The position numbers and the translations under genes were made by a program. DNA of 64,000 bases. Source: a virus. This document shows positions 5,784 through 12,014 of the stretch, piece by piece. The notes beneath the pieces are model-generated. The model saw only the letters and a program-made list of their open reading frames with translations, did not search any database and was not told the DNA's origin. Location: positions 1 to 64,000 of IMG/VR virus record IMGVR_UViG_3300020442_001467; one strand, 5' to 3'. Each line of letters begins with the position of its first letter. Positions within the stretch are counted from its first letter, which is position 1.

Positions 5784-5972
5784 ATGAAATTCGATTCAGA
5801 CGGCATCTACGCTTCATCTGCCAAACTCAAAGAGATTGCACTGATCGTGCTTGAGCAGGAGAAGCGTGATCGGGAAGCAGCCCGACGTGCTGCCGAGTCT
5901 GCATCCGAGTTCCCATCCTGGGGACCTGCCATGGGACAGTGGGGACACTGGAACATCAGCGACCGCGATTGA
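5784..5972 (+). CDS. Hypothetical helical protein (62 aa)
   Basis: The protein (MKFDSDGIYASSAKLKEIAL...) is dominated by a long charged helix (VLEQEKRDREAARRAAESAS) followed by a Gly/Trp-rich tail (FPSWGPAMGQWGHW). It could be a short coiled coil. The leader has no Shine-Dalgarno sequence. No family is recognised. Confidence 0.6.
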   Translation: MKFDSDGIYASSAKLKEIALIVLEQEKRDREAARRAAESASEFPSWGPAMGQWGHWNISDRD

Positions 5973-5985
5973 TCGCCCTGGGCTC

Positions 5986-6013
5986 TACAATACACACAAC
6001 AACCAACCAAAGC
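5986..6013 (+). promoter_or_regulatory. TACAAT -10 with ATACACACAA leader (copy 2)
   Basis: TACAAT at 5986-5991 runs into ATACACACAA and then CAACCAACCAAAGC before the ATG. The upstream stop context TGATCGCCC also recurs before copy 3, so the whole stop-promoter-leader unit looks duplicated. Confidence 0.55.
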
Positions 6014-6250
6014 ATGTTTGCAGTTCAACCCGCCGCCTGGTCCAAATTCGATGAGCATGGGGCAGACTATGCCATCAGCATCTCCCACGCTTATCGACTC
6101 TGTGGCATCTGGCAGGAGCGAGGCGAAGCCCAGGGCGACATGATGGTATGGCGTCTCACCTCTGGTCATCCTGTGAAGTGGGTTCGGGTCTATGAAGACG
6201 AGAGCATCGACAGTGTGACAGATGACGCACTGGCTCTGTTGGCAGTCTGA
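6014..6250 (+). CDS. Hypothetical protein (78 aa)
   Basis: The protein begins MFAVQPAAWSKFDEHGADYA and has a beta-strand-rich C-terminal half (MMVWRLTSGHPVKWVRVYED). An upstream in-frame ATG at 5939 lies inside the previous gene and before the promoter, so I prefer this start. It has an AC-rich leader without a Shine-Dalgarno sequence. The function is unknown. Confidence 0.65.
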   Translation: MFAVQPAAWSKFDEHGADYAISISHAYRLCGIWQERGEAQGDMMVWRLTSGHPVKWVRVYEDESIDSVTDDALALLAV

Positions 6251-6266
6251 TCGCCCCATCACCGTC

Positions 6267-6296
6267 TACAATACACACAAGCAAACAAACCACACG
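6267..6296 (+). promoter_or_regulatory. TACAAT -10 with ATACACACAA leader (copy 3)
   Basis: GTCTACAATACACACAA is nearly identical to the copy before position 6014, and an AAACAAACCACACG leader follows. No good -35 is visible in this or the previous copy, so an activator or a phage-modified polymerase may be involved. Confidence 0.55.
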
Positions 6297-6548
6297 ATGC
6301 AAGCACTCGAACCCATGATCCCCGAGCGTACCGACTACAACGGGTGGACCAACTATGAGACCTGGAACGTTGCCCTGTGGTTGCAGAACGATGAGGCGAT
6401 GTATGAAGTCGCCAAGCACTACAGCACCTACGACGCCCTGATCCCTCGCCTGGAATATCGGTTCGGGCAGATGACCCCTGACTCGGTGCGTTGGATGGAT
6501 GGACGCATCAACACCGATGAACTCGACGAGATGCTCACGGATCTCTGA
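6297..6548 (+). CDS. DUF7249-type protein with NGWTNYETWNVALW motif (83 aa)
   Basis: The protein carries YNGWTNYETWNVALWLQND near residues 13-31, followed by a helical region. This motif marks a small family widespread in phages, plasmids and some bacteria, which I associate with DUF7249; its function is not known. The ATG at 6297, just after the AC-rich leader, is preferred to an in-frame ATG at 6222 inside the previous gene. Confidence 0.8.
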   Translation: MQALEPMIPERTDYNGWTNYETWNVALWLQNDEAMYEVAKHYSTYDALIPRLEYRFGQMTPDSVRWMDGRINTDELDEMLTDL

Positions 6549-6552
6549 TCCA

Positions 6553-6586
6553 TGCTATAATTTCATCAACCACACAACACCACACC
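6553..6586 (+). promoter_or_regulatory. Extended -10 promoter TGcTATAAT with AC-rich leader
   Basis: TGcTATAAT is a perfect extended -10 element. A TTCATCAACCACACAACACC leader made almost only of A, C and T runs to the ATG. There is no Shine-Dalgarno sequence. Confidence 0.65.
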
Positions 6587-7168
6587 ATGACGACCCTCAC
6601 CCCTTACAACCTGACCGAGGCGCACCGCATCTATGTGGAGCGGATCGCCCCCCTGCATGAGCAATACCTCTCCGAGCAGAACGCAGGCGGCAAGATGAGG
6701 GCATCCATGGGCGACCTCTATGAAGACGTGGCACAGGCAGTGATCTATGCTGTCGATCCGACCGTCGTGTGTAAGCACAACGACTATATCATGATCGAGA
6801 GCAAGGGGGGCAAGCATTACAAGAGAACACAGGTGGACATCCACGCATACAAGGATGGCGAGCTGGCGTTCATCGTGGAGGGCAAGACCTACATCGACTC
6901 GTCCATGCTGGACCGTGCCTGCAGTGAGTTCGATAAGATCAGACGGGTCTACCCTGACATCCCTGCCGCTGTGTTCTCTGGGCAGGACGCCACCGACCCT
7001 GACTCTGCAGCATGGTTCGCTGATGAGTGTGATCACCAAGTGTTCATCGTGAACACCACCAAGCAACGCAGCAGCAGCGCCCCGATCTTCCAGACCGCCG
7101 ACCCATTGGACACTGTAGCACTGCAGCAGTTCGCAGCGTGGGTTGCCCAGTGCCTCGCAGATCGGTGA
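6587..7168 (+). CDS. PD-(D/E)XK nuclease-like protein (193 aa)
   Basis: The central region reads QVDIHAYKDGELAFIVEGKTYIDSSMLDRACSEFDKI. An Asp on one strand is followed after a turn by a strand ending E-G-K, the D...ExK arrangement of PD-(D/E)XK nucleases, with a helix after it as in restriction endonuclease folds. A Glu in the preceding helix (GDLYEDVAQAV) fits the first acidic position of the fold. It could be a type II restriction-like enzyme or a host-DNA-degrading nuclease. No partner methyltransferase is visible. It is the last and most GC-rich gene of the early block (38 of 60 bases are G or C in 6601-6660). Confidence 0.6.
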   Translation: MTTLTPYNLTEAHRIYVERIAPLHEQYLSEQNAGGKMRASMGDLYEDVAQAVIYAVDPTVVCKHNDYIMIESKGGKHYKRTQVDIHAYKDGELAFIVEGKTYIDSSMLDRACSEFDKIRRVYPDIPAAVFSGQDATDPDSAAWFADECDHQVFIVNTTKQRSSSAPIFQTADPLDTVALQQFAAWVAQCLADR

Positions 7169-7186
7169 GTTTTTGCTAAATCCGAC

Positions 7187-7207
7187 AGGGGGCAGTATTT
7201 TGCCCCT
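7187..7207 (+). other. Hairpin after the nuclease gene (weak terminator candidate)
   Basis: GGGGCA/TGCCCC forms a 6-bp stem with a GTATTT loop but has no following T-tract. A second possible stem (GTACGG/CCGTAC) follows. Together they mark the junction between the early and late blocks and could slow or end transcription. Confidence 0.4.
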
Positions 7208-7279
7208 AGTACGGGTGTACGCCCGCCGCCGTACCAAAAAAGTACCTTCTTCCTAACCTACAAAGTGTTACCCAAGCAA

Positions 7280-7287
7280 GATAAATA
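7280..7287 (+). promoter_or_regulatory. T4-type late promoter GATAAATA
   Basis: GATAAATA matches the T4 late -10 element TATAAATA at 7 of 8 positions. It lies about 60 bases upstream of the first structural-block gene. Late promoters of this type need only this element and are read by polymerase with the phage sigma-like gp55 and gp33. Confidence 0.65.
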
Positions 7288-7347
7288 TTACGGGTCCCCC
7301 ATATACAAAAAAATCGCCCAGAAAATTTTTACCTGTATAGTTGAATC

Positions 7348-7557
7348 ATGAAAGACTACGATGGATACCTGAATAGGCAAGCAGAAGTCCTCAACGAATT
7401 TGACGACTTTTGTGAACAATTTGAGAAACGCGCCGCCGAGCAATTTAAGAATGCAGATAAATCAGATGAAAGATTCAAGCTCCTCCGAGAAATCGCAAAT
7501 GAACCTGGAGGAAGTGCTGGAGATAGCGTTCCAGGAGATCAGGGAACTGAAAGCTGA
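7348..7557 (+). CDS. Hypothetical protein (69 aa)
   Basis: The protein (MKDYDGYLNRQAEVLNEFDD...) is charged and helical, ending in a Gly-rich tail (GGSAGDSVPGDQGTES). It is the first gene after the late promoter. Its 3' half overlaps the next gene in another frame, so its C-terminus is uncertain. No family is recognised. Confidence 0.55.
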   Translation: MKDYDGYLNRQAEVLNEFDDFCEQFEKRAAEQFKNADKSDERFKLLREIANEPGGSAGDSVPGDQGTES

Positions 7558-7675
7558 AGTAGAACGTCTAAAGTCTCCACAACTCATGTATAGACGCCCT
7601 GGTGCTGACGCACATGAGAAAGTAACAGATTACTTGGATGATGTAGACGCCCGCTTAAAAAATCTAGAGAAATAA
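7466..7675 (+). CDS. Coiled-coil small protein (69 aa)
   Basis: The core NLEEVLEIAFQEIRELKAEVERLK is a clear heptad coiled coil, followed by PQLMYRRPGADAHEKVTDYLDDVDARLKNLEK, a second amphipathic helix. The start is ambiguous: in-frame ATGs occur at 7400, 7451, 7466 and 7499, all overlapping the previous gene. The stop overlaps the next gene as TAATG. It could be a virion assembly or trimerisation accessory, but no family is recognised. Confidence 0.6.
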   Translation: MKDSSSSEKSQMNLEEVLEIAFQEIRELKAEVERLKSPQLMYRRPGADAHEKVTDYLDDVDARLKNLEK

Positions 7676-8544
7676 TGGCAATCCTCATACCTAACGGCAC
7701 TAGTTTTACCAACGTTGGTGGTATGTGGAAGATGCTGCCTGCCCCTGGACCCTTTGTGTTACCCGACATGAGGAGAGAGGGGGTAGACATTAATATCTAC
7801 GAGACTGCTGGGGTGGTGAACGTCACTGCTCAAGCAAACTTGGTATGTCCTGGAGGAACACCTGGTCCCTCGCAACCTAGTCCCGAGTTAATCACAGGTA
7901 TCAGTGTCAGTGTCTATCAACCTGGTGTTATAGTCCTGAAAGGAGGAGTATCTACCATTCCAGAGATGAGAGATGGTACTGATGCTGTGAGTATGGGGAG
8001 TATCAGTGTAGCACCTGGAGTTACCACATTAGTGCTGCCGATCCCTATCATTGGCAATTACACGGAGAAGTGGTTATATGATAGTGAGGCAGGCTTCATT
8101 GAGAGTTATAAGGGACTAGAGGTGCCAATGGCACAGGACAATGTGAGAAGTTCATCATTCTTCAGTGGACAGGGTAGGGTGAAACCTATCTCACCAAAAA
8201 TGAGGACCGAGCCTCTGATAGCGAGAAAAATACCTGGAACGGGTGTAAGGAACTTTGCATATCAGAATAGTGTAGGTAGAGAGTTATATGGACCTGTAGG
8301 GCACGACCTTGCTCAACAGAATAGTAATTACATGTGGAGTTACCGACCCTCTCTGATAAAAACTCTGCGCTATCATTATCTAATCACTGTTACTAGTACA
8401 TGTCCACCATATACTTGGACATTCCCAGCATATGTGGATGTAGACAATAATTGGCGTCATCATAAGAGTAGGACGCTACATAGATTGAAGAAACAACGTA
8501 CTGCAACTGAAGGTACTGTAGGAACAACTGGAGGCAACCCCTAA
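7675..8544 (+). CDS. Virion-associated protein upstream of the PAAR tip (289 aa)
   Basis: The 289-residue protein begins MAILIPNGTSFTNVGGMWKM. It is beta-rich in its first 150 residues (VNVTAQANLVCPGGT, ISVSVYQPGVIVLKGG) and has a basic C-terminus (WRHHKSRTLHRLKKQRTATEG). It directly precedes and overlaps the PAAR gene by one base (TAATG), and lies upstream of gp25 and gp6, so a role in the baseplate hub or spike is likely. No domain name is certain. Confidence 0.6.
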   Translation: MAILIPNGTSFTNVGGMWKMLPAPGPFVLPDMRREGVDINIYETAGVVNVTAQANLVCPGGTPGPSQPSPELITGISVSVYQPGVIVLKGGVSTIPEMRDGTDAVSMGSISVAPGVTTLVLPIPIIGNYTEKWLYDSEAGFIESYKGLEVPMAQDNVRSSSFFSGQGRVKPISPKMRTEPLIARKIPGTGVRNFAYQNSVGRELYGPVGHDLAQQNSNYMWSYRPSLIKTLRYHYLITVTSTCPPYTWTFPAYVDVDNNWRHHKSRTLHRLKKQRTATEGTVGTTGGNP

Positions 8545-8843
8545 TGGCAGCAGGATCTGGTATAAGCAGAATCAAAGACCTAGAGAGTGGTCATCAGTGT
8601 TGGCCACCTGTACCTGTCATTACAGGGTCTCTGAACGTCTTTGTGAACAAGAAACAAGCATTGCGTGTAGGTGACGTGACATCAGTCCATGTATGTGGCA
8701 AGAACCCACCTCATACTGATAAGTGTGTGAAGGGATCGACGAAAGTCTTCTGTAATAAGAAAGCAATCATGCGTATTGGTGATGTATTGTCATTTGGAGC
8801 AGTGATGACACAAGGATCACATACGGTGTTGGCAGGTGGGTAA
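8544..8843 (+). CDS. PAAR-motif spike-tip protein (99 aa)
   Basis: The 99-residue protein has the repeat layout of PAAR proteins. Two gene halves each end in a strand-turn motif: NVFVNKKQALRVGDVTSVHVC and KVFCNKKAIMRIGDVLSF. Conserved His (HQCWPP, VHVCGK, HTDKC, GSHTV) and Cys residues are suited to the metal-binding tip. PAAR proteins cap the gp5-type spike and sharpen it for membrane puncture. The neighbours upstream of gp25/gp6 support a tail-tip role. Confidence 0.85.
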   Translation: MAAGSGISRIKDLESGHQCWPPVPVITGSLNVFVNKKQALRVGDVTSVHVCGKNPPHTDKCVKGSTKVFCNKKAIMRIGDVLSFGAVMTQGSHTVLAGG

Positions 8844-8857
8844 ATTTGTGGTATAAT
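8829..8857 (+). promoter_or_regulatory. Strong sigma70 promoter TTGGCA-N17-TATAAT
   Basis: TTGGCA (5 of 6) and a perfect TATAAT are separated by exactly 17 bases. The -35 lies within the end of the PAAR gene. This host-type promoter inside the structural block is unexpected and would allow separate expression of the basic 48-residue protein that follows. Confidence 0.75.
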
Positions 8858-8879
8858 ATCATCAGTTCATCATTGATCA

Positions 8880-9026
8880 ATGGCAAAGGTTAAAAAGTCT
8901 CTTCTTGGACAACAGTTTATTGAAGCAACTCCCAAGAAATCTCGTCAAGGTTCTGGACAGCATACCAAGTATGCAGCAACATCCCGTAACAAGGCAAAGA
9001 AGCGTTATCGGGGTCAAGGTAAGTGA
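8880..9026 (+). CDS. Small basic conserved cyanophage protein (48 aa)
   Basis: The protein (MAKVKKSLLGQQFIEATPKK...) is about one third Lys and Arg, with SRNKAKKRYRGQGK at the C-terminus. It looks like a small nucleic-acid-binding or head-associated peptide. I recall similar short proteins with VKKSLLGQQFIEA and KKRYRGQG in cyanophage genomes, always without function. The strong promoter precedes it and the stop overlaps the next gene's GTG as GTGA. Confidence 0.7.
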   Translation: MAKVKKSLLGQQFIEATPKKSRQGSGQHTKYAATSRNKAKKRYRGQGK

Positions 9027-9676
9027 ATCTAATTTGCAATCTTCCTGCTCAAAAGGTATGGGTTCGTAAAGAATACTTACGAGACCACCAAGATGGACAT
9101 GGGGAGTTTGTAGAGGGCGTCTGGGTATGTGCTAAAAGCATACCTGGGCGTGCTTTTTACTTTGAGACGTACTTGCCTACCTATGGCGCAATGTATGACA
9201 AGCTTCCTATCAGTGCCTTTGTAAGATCACCCAAGACTCCAGACGTAGACATGAGTTTGGAGAATCTACAATTCTGGAATTGTATGGATTATGGGGTAGC
9301 ATGTATGAGCAAAGGGTTTGTGGCATCTATGGACTGTGAGGTCTACACACGAGATCATGGATTGATGCGAGGACAGTATCTGTTTACACTAGATAACTAT
9401 CATGCAAACATCGATGTTATAGATAATAATGTAAGTGAGGTGCCACAAGAGCACAAGTCGCATAACTGCATCGCTTTAAACAACGGTCAGTATGCACTAT
9501 ATCCTAACAACAGAATGCGACTGTATGACCTCTCTATAACCCCACAGGACCCTCAATTCCCTGACTTTAAGGTATCCACCATAGAATACCAAGTAGAGGC
9601 AGGAATCGACTGGGGACGCCTTGGAGACACTGACGATTATTTCTGGCAAACACCAAAGGAGAAAGAAAATGGGTAA
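9023..9676 (+). CDS. Conserved cyanophage structural-block protein (217 aa), GTG start
   Basis: The GTG overlaps the upstream stop. The protein (MNLICNLPAQKVWVRKEYLR...) contains SIPGRAFYFETYLPTYGAMYDKLPISAF, a beta-rich middle and RMRLYDLSITPQDPQFPDF near the C-terminus. I recognise it as a conserved cyanophage protein of unknown role, commonly beside baseplate genes. There is no catalytic motif or signal peptide. Virion assembly is the likely process, by position only. Confidence 0.7.
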   Translation: MNLICNLPAQKVWVRKEYLRDHQDGHGEFVEGVWVCAKSIPGRAFYFETYLPTYGAMYDKLPISAFVRSPKTPDVDMSLENLQFWNCMDYGVACMSKGFVASMDCEVYTRDHGLMRGQYLFTLDNYHANIDVIDNNVSEVPQEHKSHNCIALNNGQYALYPNNRMRLYDLSITPQDPQFPDFKVSTIEYQVEAGIDWGRLGDTDDYFWQTPKEKENG

Positions 9677-9797
9677 TTCACCTACCGACAAAAGTAAAGA
9701 TTTTATCAAGTCTGGAATGACCCTGATCACACAGGTTGACTCCGACAGGTATCTGAAGAAGATGAAGAAAGAAGATCAGAAAAAGGACCATAAATAA
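9669..9797 (+). CDS. Small charged protein (42 aa)
   Basis: The 42-residue peptide MGNSPTDKSKDFIKSGMTLI followed by a Lys/Asp-rich helix (RYLKKMKKEDQKKDHK) overlaps the preceding gene by 8 bases. Its stop lies inside a CATAAATA late promoter. The MGN start could be a myristoylation-like pattern by chance but has no meaning in bacteria. No family is recognised. Confidence 0.6.
   Translation: MGNSPTDKSKDFIKSGMTLITQVDSDRYLKKMKKEDQKKDHK
9789..9796 (+). promoter_or_regulatory. Late promoter CATAAATA
   Basis: CATAAATA matches the late consensus at 7 of 8 positions, 20 bases before the gp25 start and overlapping the previous stop. It probably drives gp25, gp6 and the giant protein. Confidence 0.6.
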
Positions 9798-9815
9798 ACA
9801 ATAAATTGTGTTATT

Positions 9816-10211
9816 GTGCCTAATCAACAGTCTTTTAAAGATTTAAAGGTCACCTTCAATCCACACCCCATTACAGGGGACTTGCAGGTGACAAAAGATG
9901 AGGCAGCTATTAAACAGTCAATTACTAATTTGTTATTGACATCACCTGGAGAAAGATTGTTTGATAGTAAAATCGGTTCGGGGATTCGCGACTTGTTGTT
10001 TGAATCTCTTGATTTTGCTATTGCGGGTCTTATTGCTGATGAGATCAAACGTACTCTATCAAAATACGAACCTAGGATAAAACTGCAAGAAGTTGAGGTC
10101 ATACCAGACTTTGACAATAATGCTTTTGAAACGAACATTGAGTTCACAATTATTGGTCGTCAAGACACTCCTGACCAATCAATCAACTTCCTCCTCCAGA
10201 GAACCCGATGA
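9816..10211 (+). CDS. gp25: Baseplate wedge protein gp25-like
   Basis: The 131-residue protein is the size of T4 gp25 (132 residues). It has the family pattern DEAAIKQSITNLLLTSPGERLF then KIGSGIRDLLFE near residues 35-65. gp25 sits in the wedge near the inner tube and sheath start and is shared with contractile injection systems, where it nucleates the sheath. A GTG start is used. The gene overlaps gp6 by 4 bases (ATGA), the usual T4-like order. Confidence 0.9.
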   Translation: MPNQQSFKDLKVTFNPHPITGDLQVTKDEAAIKQSITNLLLTSPGERLFDSKIGSGIRDLLFESLDFAIAGLIADEIKRTLSKYEPRIKLQEVEVIPDFDNNAFETNIEFTIIGRQDTPDQSINFLLQRTR

Positions 10212-12010
10212 AGCATATTCAAGTAAATGATTTAGACTTTGAAAATATTAAGACTACTCTCAAAGAATATTTGAGAGCACAGTCTGATTTCACTGATTAT
10301 GATTTCGAGGGTTCTGTCTGGAGCACATTACTCGACGTATTAGCATATAATACGTATTACACCGCGTTCAACACGAACATGGTGGTAAATGAGTTATTTC
10401 TAGAGTCTGCCACTCTTCGTGACAATGTAATTTCTCTGGCAAAGCAACTAGGGTATAAACCAAAGTCCGTAGTTGCGGCAAAGGCAATGGTTAATTTCCA
10501 AGTAAATTTTCCAGGATCCGCACCTCCAATCATTGTATTGAAGAAGGGTACGGGATTTGTCACTACCTATAATGATAAACTGTACCGCTTTGTAGTATTA
10601 GATGACTACAAGGCGGGTGTTGTTAATGGACAAGCGTTTTTCACTAACGTAGAGTTGTATGAAGGTTCTGTTGTTGAGGACAACTTTACCGTAAGTAATT
10701 TCATCAAATCGCAAAAATTCTTACTGTCCAACGGAAAAGCGGATACTAGCACCATTAGAGTCAAAGTATACCCTACAGAACAGTCTAGTGAGTTCGCTTA
10801 CTTCAATATGATCGATAATATCATCGACATCAAAGACACTGACGGTATTTTCTACGTAGATGAAACCGCAGACGAGAGATATGAGTTGTTCTTTGGTGAC
10901 GGTGTTATTGGTCAGAAACTAGATCACAACAACTATGTCGAAGCATCGTACCTAATTTCTAATGGTTCTGAAGCAAATGGCGCATCGTTATTTGTATTTG
11001 CTGGAGTTTTAGAGGATGTCAACGGAACTGCGTTTGGAACTGAAGTAAGAAACATCACAGTTGTTGATATAGCAAACGGCGGTGCTGATATTGAAAGCAT
11101 TGACAAGATTAAGTTCAATGCACCGAAATTGTATGCTACACAGAATAGAGCAGTAACAGCTACTGATTACGCTGCTATTGTAAGAAAGATTTACCCAGCA
11201 ATCTCTGACATTATCACATACGGCGGCGAAGAAGAGAGATACCCCGAATTTGGTAAGGTCAAGATTGTTATTAAACCAGACAGTGGTTCTACCTTATCTA
11301 CAACAACCAAGCAACAAATTATTGCTGGATTGAAAGATTACGCTGTTGCTTCTGTAACTCCCGAGATTAAGGACCCATCTATCCTATATCTGGAGTTAAA
11401 CAGCAGAATTAACTTTAACACTAGAGTTACTAATCAATATCCAGAAGATATCAGAACCAAGGTCTATGCTGGCGTTGAGCAGTATACTAAAGCATCAAGT
11501 ACCGAAAAATTCAACGGTAAGTTCAGATACAGTAAGTACGTTGGAGTCATCGACTCTGCTGATAGATCCATCACATCTAACACTACAACTGTATTGATGA
11601 GAAAGGATTTCTATCCTCTGATCAACAGCACTTCTTACTACGAACTCTGCTTCCAGAACCCATTTAAGAGCAACTGTCCTGAAGATGGTCCTGTCATTCA
11701 GAGCACAGCATTTAGAGTCAGTGAATATCCCATTACTGATGTCTACATGGAAGATCGCTTCGGCAAAATGATCCTATATAGACTAGATCCTGGAACTGGC
11801 GAAAAGATAGTATTGAAGGACTATATTGGCGATGTAGATTACGACGAGGGTGAAATCAAGTTGTATGACGTGACTATTATAGAAGGTACTTTCTTCGACA
11901 ACAGAATTTCAGTTCGTGTCGTTCCTCGTAATAACGATATCGATGCATCTAGACATATGTACTTGGATGTAGATGTTGCTAATAGTAAGTTCGCGGTATA
12001 CCCAGAGTAA
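10208..12010 (+). CDS. gp6: Baseplate wedge protein gp6-like
   Basis: The 600-residue protein has the N-terminal gp6/GpJ-like pattern: SDFTDYDFEGSVWSTLLDVLAYNTYY and ESATLRDNVISLAKQLGYKP (residues about 25-90). A beta-rich middle and NRAVTATDYAAIVRKIYP near residue 310 follow, which is characteristic of the family. gp6 dimers form the ring linking baseplate wedges, with gp25 and gp53. It is slightly shorter than T4 gp6 (about 660). It is coupled to gp25 and lies 4 bases before the giant protein. Confidence 0.9.
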   Translation: MKHIQVNDLDFENIKTTLKEYLRAQSDFTDYDFEGSVWSTLLDVLAYNTYYTAFNTNMVVNELFLESATLRDNVISLAKQLGYKPKSVVAAKAMVNFQVNFPGSAPPIIVLKKGTGFVTTYNDKLYRFVVLDDYKAGVVNGQAFFTNVELYEGSVVEDNFTVSNFIKSQKFLLSNGKADTSTIRVKVYPTEQSSEFAYFNMIDNIIDIKDTDGIFYVDETADERYELFFGDGVIGQKLDHNNYVEASYLISNGSEANGASLFVFAGVLEDVNGTAFGTEVRNITVVDIANGGADIESIDKIKFNAPKLYATQNRAVTATDYAAIVRKIYPAISDIITYGGEEERYPEFGKVKIVIKPDSGSTLSTTTKQQIIAGLKDYAVASVTPEIKDPSILYLELNSRINFNTRVTNQYPEDIRTKVYAGVEQYTKASSTEKFNGKFRYSKYVGVIDSADRSITSNTTTVLMRKDFYPLINSTSYYELCFQNPFKSNCPEDGPVIQSTAFRVSEYPITDVYMEDRFGKMILYRLDPGTGEKIVLKDYIGDVDYDEGEIKLYDVTIIEGTFFDNRISVRVVPRNNDIDASRHMYLDVDVANSKFAVYPE

Positions 12011-12014
12011 GTAG

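Noticed and set aside
6566-7237. A 223-residue minus-strand open frame opposite the nuclease gene
   Set aside because: GC-rich DNA suppresses stop codons on both strands. The + strand gene has a promoter and a D...ExK motif.
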